Shown: one piece after another, positions 4,788 to 6,868 of the stretch
Position numbering within the stretch: the stretch's first letter is position 1
Layout: each line of letters begins with the position of its first letter
Assembly (NCBI GenBank): GCA_903922535.1
Contig: CAIXUF010000503.1
Coordinates: forward strand, 1 to 6,868
Source: Candidatus Hydrogenedentota bacterium
GTDB lineage: Bacteria; Hydrogenedentota; Hydrogenedentia; Hydrogenedentiales; CAITNO01
Reading direction: 5' to 3'
Length of the DNA: 6,868 nt
Notes under the pieces: generated by a model
Seen by the model: the letters and a program-made list of their open reading frames with translations, nothing else
The model's database searches: none
What the model was told of the DNA's origin: nothing
Made by a program: the position numbers and the translations under genes

Positions 4788-6145
4788 AATCTGCGTCCCG
4801 CCGCAGCGCGGCGCAGGAAGTCCAGCGTCTTCTCCGAGGACCGGTGCAAGTCGAAATCCAGGACTGAGGCGCGGCAGCGCTCCGCCAGCCCCACCCGTTC
4901 CTCGGGCCGGGAAAGCAGGCGAAGGATATGGGCCGCCAGAAGTTCTGCGTCACCCGGTTGGGCCATGAGGCAGTTCTCTTTATGCACGGCAAAGAGCCGC
5001 ACACCGCCGCTGTCGGTGAGCACGCAGGGGGTGCCGCAGGCCATGGCCTCGGCTGCGGTGCGGCCGAACCCGTGAAAATGGGAGGTTTCCAGAAACAGGC
5101 AGGCGTCCGAGTACACCTGCGGCAACGCGGCGTTGGGCAGCACGCCCAAACCCGTCACGGGCACCGGGAGTCCCAGCCCCGCAAGTTCCTCCGGCAGGCA
5201 GCCGAAAGCCTGAAACTCTGCGGACGCCGCCGCGCCGGAGGCGGCGAGGATGGCCAGGGTGCTGCGGAGCGTGTCGAGACCGCGCTGCGGGGTGGAGGGC
5301 CGCACCATCATGAGCACCGCCGGCTTTTGCTCCGGACCCCGCGAGGCGGGCAGGGGGCGAAACAGGTTCAGGTCCACGCCGGGCGGCACCAGTTCGATGG
5401 TCCCGCCCGCCGCCCGCACCTTTTCGCAAATCCAGGGGGTCTTGGCGAAGCAGAAGGGGGTCATGCGGTAGCTGTCGAGCACGGCGCGCCGGGTGAGTTG
5501 GTCCGATTGGGGATAGAAGTCGGGCTCGAAGTCCTGCACGAAATAGGCCGGGGCGAAATCCGGCCGCGCCAAGAAGCACTCGGCGAGCAGGTGCATGGTG
5601 GGCCAATAGGTGGCGACGGCCACGTCGCAGGGCGGGAAGTTACGGATGAGTTCACGGTCGTTCTTGAAGAAGATGGGCGTGATTCCCCGGCACATTTCCG
5701 TGTCGAAGAACCGGGGGCTGCGGACGACGAGGCTGGTCTCCACGCCAAGCGCACGAAGTTCGCCCATCAATTGCATGACGGACAGCACGCCCCCGGAGGT
5801 GTTCAACCCTTCCAAGAGAAACGTCACCCGAAACGGTTCCCGGGGGTTCGTCGTCCGCGACAACCTGTCCAGGCATGATATATATACTGTCATGCGCCGT
5901 CCATGGCCGACGCGCCAAACGACATCCTGCACCAGGCCGTGCAACCTGTGGCGTTCCTGCCCGGACGGTGCAGGCGGGACGCCTGCGGTACCGGACAGGG
6001 CAGGCGGGACGCCTGCGATACGGTGGCCGAACAGGTCCAACGCGCCGTTCCAGCCAGCGCGGCACAGGTCGCGCGCCAGCACGTCGGCGGCGCGGGCGCG
6101 CGGGCCGCGCAGCAGTGCGCGCCGCAGTCTGGAAATCCGGTGCAT
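4784..6145 (-). CDS. GT4-family glycosyltransferase, WsaF-like
   Basis: With the chosen start this is a 453-residue cytoplasmic glycosyltransferase of the GT-B fold, probably transferring a sugar from a nucleotide donor during surface-polysaccharide assembly. The N-terminal Rossmann part begins around residue 104 (F-R-V-T-F-L-L-E-G-L-N-T-S-G-G-V). A-Y-F-V-Q-D-F-E-P-D-F-Y-P at 200-212 is the motif I associate with WsaF-type rhamnosyltransferases. V-P-P-G-V-D at 253-258 and H358-G-F-G-R-T-A-A-E366-A-M-A-C-G form the GT4 donor site, with His in place of the first Glu of the E-x7-E motif. The first 85 residues are unusual: a basic helix-like segment, then two 10-residue repeats (A-G-V-P-P-A-L/P-S-G-T/Q) encoded by palindromic DNA. 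ATG 6145 is preferred: codons there have high GC3, GGGGCGG lies upstream, and its A is shared with the TGA of a short leader ORF. Alternatives are GTG 6211 (ribosome site too close) and ATG 5893, which would skip the repeats. The stop codon lies inside a REP-like hairpin. Confidence 0.85.
   Translation of the reverse strand: MHRISRLRRALLRGPRARAADVLARDLCRAGWNGALDLFGHRIAGVPPALSGTAGVPPAPSGQERHRLHGLVQDVVWRVGHGRRMTVYISCLDRLSRTTNPREPFRVTFLLEGLNTSGGVLSVMQLMGELRALGVETSLVVRSPRFFDTEMCRGITPIFFKNDRELIRNFPPCDVAVATYWPTMHLLAECFLARPDFAPAYFVQDFEPDFYPQSDQLTRRAVLDSYRMTPFCFAKTPWICEKVRAAGGTIELVPPGVDLNLFRPLPASRGPEQKPAVLMMVRPSTPQRGLDTLRSTLAILAASGAAASAEFQAFGCLPEELAGLGLPVPVTGLGVLPNAALPQVYSDACLFLETSHFHGFGRTAAEAMACGTPCVLTDSGGVRLFAVHKENCLMAQPGDAELLAAHILRLLSRPEERVGLAERCRASVLDFDLHRSSEKTLDFLRRAAAGRRL
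5961..6020 (-). repeat. Tandem 30-bp palindromic repeat inside the glycosyltransferase gene
   Basis: Two copies (5961-5990 and 5991-6020) match at 27 of 30 positions. Each contains a perfect 7-bp inverted repeat, GCAGGCG and CGCCTGC, around a GGA loop (5970-5986 and 6000-6016), followed on the + strand by GGTAC or GATAC. On the minus strand this reads GTAC or GTAT, one base, then the hairpin: a degenerate form of the GTAG-hairpin layout seen elsewhere in the window. Both copies are translated in frame as 10-residue repeats of the glycosyltransferase. Confidence 0.75.
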
Positions 6146-6207
6146 CACCGCCCCGGATCGTAGACGCGGCATCCTGCCGCGTTCTTTGTGCGCCGATTCT
6201 GACCCAT
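6145..6207 (-). CDS. Possible 20-codon leader ORF translationally coupled to the glycosyltransferase
   Basis: ATG 6207-6205 is preceded by a strong Shine-Dalgarno AAGGAG (6218-6213) with a 5-nt spacer. The frame runs 20 codons (MGQNRRTKNA, then A-G-C-R-V-Y-D-P-G-R) to TGA 6147-6145. The last base of the TGA is the first base of the glycosyltransferase ATG (TGATG), the classic layout for translational coupling. The peptide resembles nothing I know and is basic. Its codons 10-15 lie across a REP-like hairpin, so ribosomes on the leader would melt that hairpin. It may instead be a chance ORF; the ribosome site and the exact overlap are the only support. Confidence 0.4.
   Translation of the reverse strand: MGQNRRTKNAAGCRVYDPGR
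6160..6182 (+). repeat. REP-like element: GTAG followed by a perfect 8-bp hairpin
   Basis: GTAG (6160-6163) is directly followed by ACGCGGCA (6164-6171), loop TCC (6172-6174) and TGCCGCGT (6175-6182), all eight pairs matching. The stem is nearly the same as at 3442-3460, with opposite orientation of the GTAG foot. It lies in the 5' leader of the minus-strand glycosyltransferase transcript, 15 nt upstream of that start codon, where it could also influence translation. Confidence 0.55.
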
Positions 6208-6216
6208 GCACGCTCC

Positions 6217-6245
6217 TTGCTCAGGTGCCCGGTTTGGTTTACACT
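6217..6245 (+). promoter_or_regulatory. Candidate sigma-70 promoter for the gene at 6273
   Basis: TTGCTC (6217-6222), a 17-bp spacer and TACACT (6240-6245) are present. The -10 matches four of six consensus positions and the -35 begins TTG. It would start transcription near 6252, giving a short leader of about 20-30 nt. Its -10 overlaps that of the opposed promoter. Confidence 0.35.
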
Positions 6246-6266
6246 CACGCAATCTGAGTCTATCAA
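6238..6266 (-). promoter_or_regulatory. Candidate sigma-70 promoter for leader ORF and glycosyltransferase
   Basis: On the minus strand TTGATA (6266-6261, five of six consensus positions), a 17-bp spacer and TGTAAA (6243-6238, four of six) are present. Transcription would start near 6231, just before the AAGGAG ribosome site at 6218-6213 of the leader ORF. Confidence 0.4.
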
Positions 6267-6272
6267 ATCGGG

Positions 6273-6868
6273 ATGAATTGCATCATGTTTGTGTCCGGGG
6301 AAAAGCAGGATCGCGAAACGACGGCGGAACGGCTCGCCTGCGCCCTGCGGGAGCGGGACGAGGCCGTGCGGCACGTGCGGATGCTGGGCAGCCTGATGGA
6401 CGAGGCGGGCGGGGAATACGCGCAAATGCTGCATTCGGCCCGCTGGCGGGCCGGTGACGGGACCGTGCGCCTGGTCGAACGCGTGCTGCGCCGGCCCAAT
6501 CAGTCCCAGTCACCGCAGCGGCTCAGCGCCACCCTGGCCAAGTACGCCGCCTGGAAACAGGACCACGCGGAGCGGCGGTCCGGGCAAACGCCCGCATGGA
6601 CTGTCAACAGCGCCGTGACCCAACTGCGCGCGGGCAAGACCGTCGATGCGGACGCCTTACTCGGCCAGCTTGCAAAGGAAACCAATGCGGCGGCAAACGA
6701 CACCCTGCGGCTGTGCGCCCTTTTCGAGGAAATGCACCAGCACGGCAGCATGATGCGCGACTCCTGGCGCTGGAAGGCGGGCAGGCTGCTTGTGGGCGGC
6801 CTGGCAAAGCTGTGCCCGCGGCCGGAGGAAACCCCGCGCGCCGTCACGGTGGACGCCTACGCCCGCGC
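6273..6868 (+). CDS. N-terminal part of a probable glycosyltransferase-associated protein with two W-R-x-G motifs (3' truncated)
   Basis: The frame is open from ATG 6273 to the right edge: 198 residues and no stop. It has strong high-GC third positions in every section. Residues about 13-55 are a charged, probably coiled-coil helix (R-E-T-T-A-E-R-L, then L-R-E-R-D-E-A-V-R). The motif S-A-R-W-R-A-G (55-61) follows, with V-R-L-V-E-R-V-L-R-R-P. A second copy appears as S-W-R-W-K-A-G-R-L-L at 164-173 and ends L-C-P-R-P. Coiled coil plus 'S-x-x-W-R-x-G' plus a basic helix is, to my knowledge, a common linker before or between domains of large glycosyltransferases and glycan methyltransferases. The enzymatic domain, if any, would lie beyond the window. 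ATG 6285 (residue 5) is an equally possible start, since neither has a clear ribosome site. It is divergent from the glycosyltransferase, so joint regulation in a surface-glycan locus is plausible. Confidence 0.75.
   Translation, partial: MNCIMFVSGEKQDRETTAERLACALRERDEAVRHVRMLGSLMDEAGGEYAQMLHSARWRAGDGTVRLVERVLRRPNQSQSPQRLSATLAKYAAWKQDHAERRSGQTPAWTVNSAVTQLRAGKTVDADALLGQLAKETNAAANDTLRLCALFEEMHQHGSMMRDSWRWKAGRLLVGGLAKLCPRPEETPRAVTVDAYAR

Noticed and set aside
4615..5004. Minus-strand open frame downstream of and overlapping the glycosyltransferase end
   Set aside because: Most of it lies in a second frame of the glycosyltransferase and the terminal repeat, and no protein family features are visible.
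5961..6020. CRISPR-like array
   Set aside because: There are only two directly abutting units with no unique spacers, in frame within a gene, and no cas genes.
6145..6211. GTG 6211 as start of the glycosyltransferase (475 residues)
   Set aside because: The AAGGAG site would be only 1 nt from the GTG, the added residues have poor codon composition, and they lie across a REP-like hairpin. ATG 6145 fits better, though the alternative is not excluded.

Overview
The window comes from a GC-rich bacterium with an environmental, polysaccharide-degrading lifestyle. Clues to its affiliation are a secreted HEAT-tailed sulfatase, a PASTA plus FGE-sulfatase-domain lipoprotein, and palindromic repeats encoding 'AGVPPA' peptides. 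Together these suggest Hydrogenedentota or the Planctomycetes/Verrucomicrobia/Lentisphaerae group. This is inferred from gene style only; there is no rRNA or other marker here.

Left part, + strand (1-3430): a glycan-degradation cassette. It holds the last 56 codons of a probable carbohydrate-active enzyme, a 180-bp gap with three 21-bp tandem repeats, a Tat-type exported Cys-type sulfatase (353-2242), and a secreted five-bladed beta-propeller protein of glycoside hydrolase 43 type (2327-3430). The likely joint task is removing sulfate from, and cleaving, a sulfated polysaccharide outside the cytoplasm.

Middle (3431-4783): a convergent hairpin separates the cassette from a minus-strand lipoprotein (3491-4483) with one PASTA domain and an FGE-sulfatase fold. 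The lipoprotein sits near a sulfatase, but the two active-site cysteines of true formylglycine-generating enzyme are absent. It is therefore probably not the maturase. About 300 bp of gene-free sequence follows.

Right part (4784-6868): a minus-strand GT4 glycosyltransferase (WsaF-like motifs) and, divergently, the start of a protein with two 'W-R-x-G' motifs of the sort found in linker regions of large glycosyltransferases. This looks like the edge of a surface-polysaccharide synthesis locus. Their shared control region (6146-6272) appears to hold two overlapping opposed promoters. On the glycosyltransferase side there is also a 20-codon leader ORF with a strong ribosome binding site, whose TGA overlaps the glycosyltransferase ATG (TGATG).

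The most interesting structure is a scatter of short hairpins, each with GTAG directly at its 5' foot. They lie at 3442-3464, 4757-4787 and 6160-6182, with two degenerate tandem copies at 5961-6020. This is the architecture of REP elements mobilised by RAYT transposases, but here the stem sequences differ. One supplies the stop codon of the glycosyltransferase, two are translated inside it, and one lies in the leader ORF.
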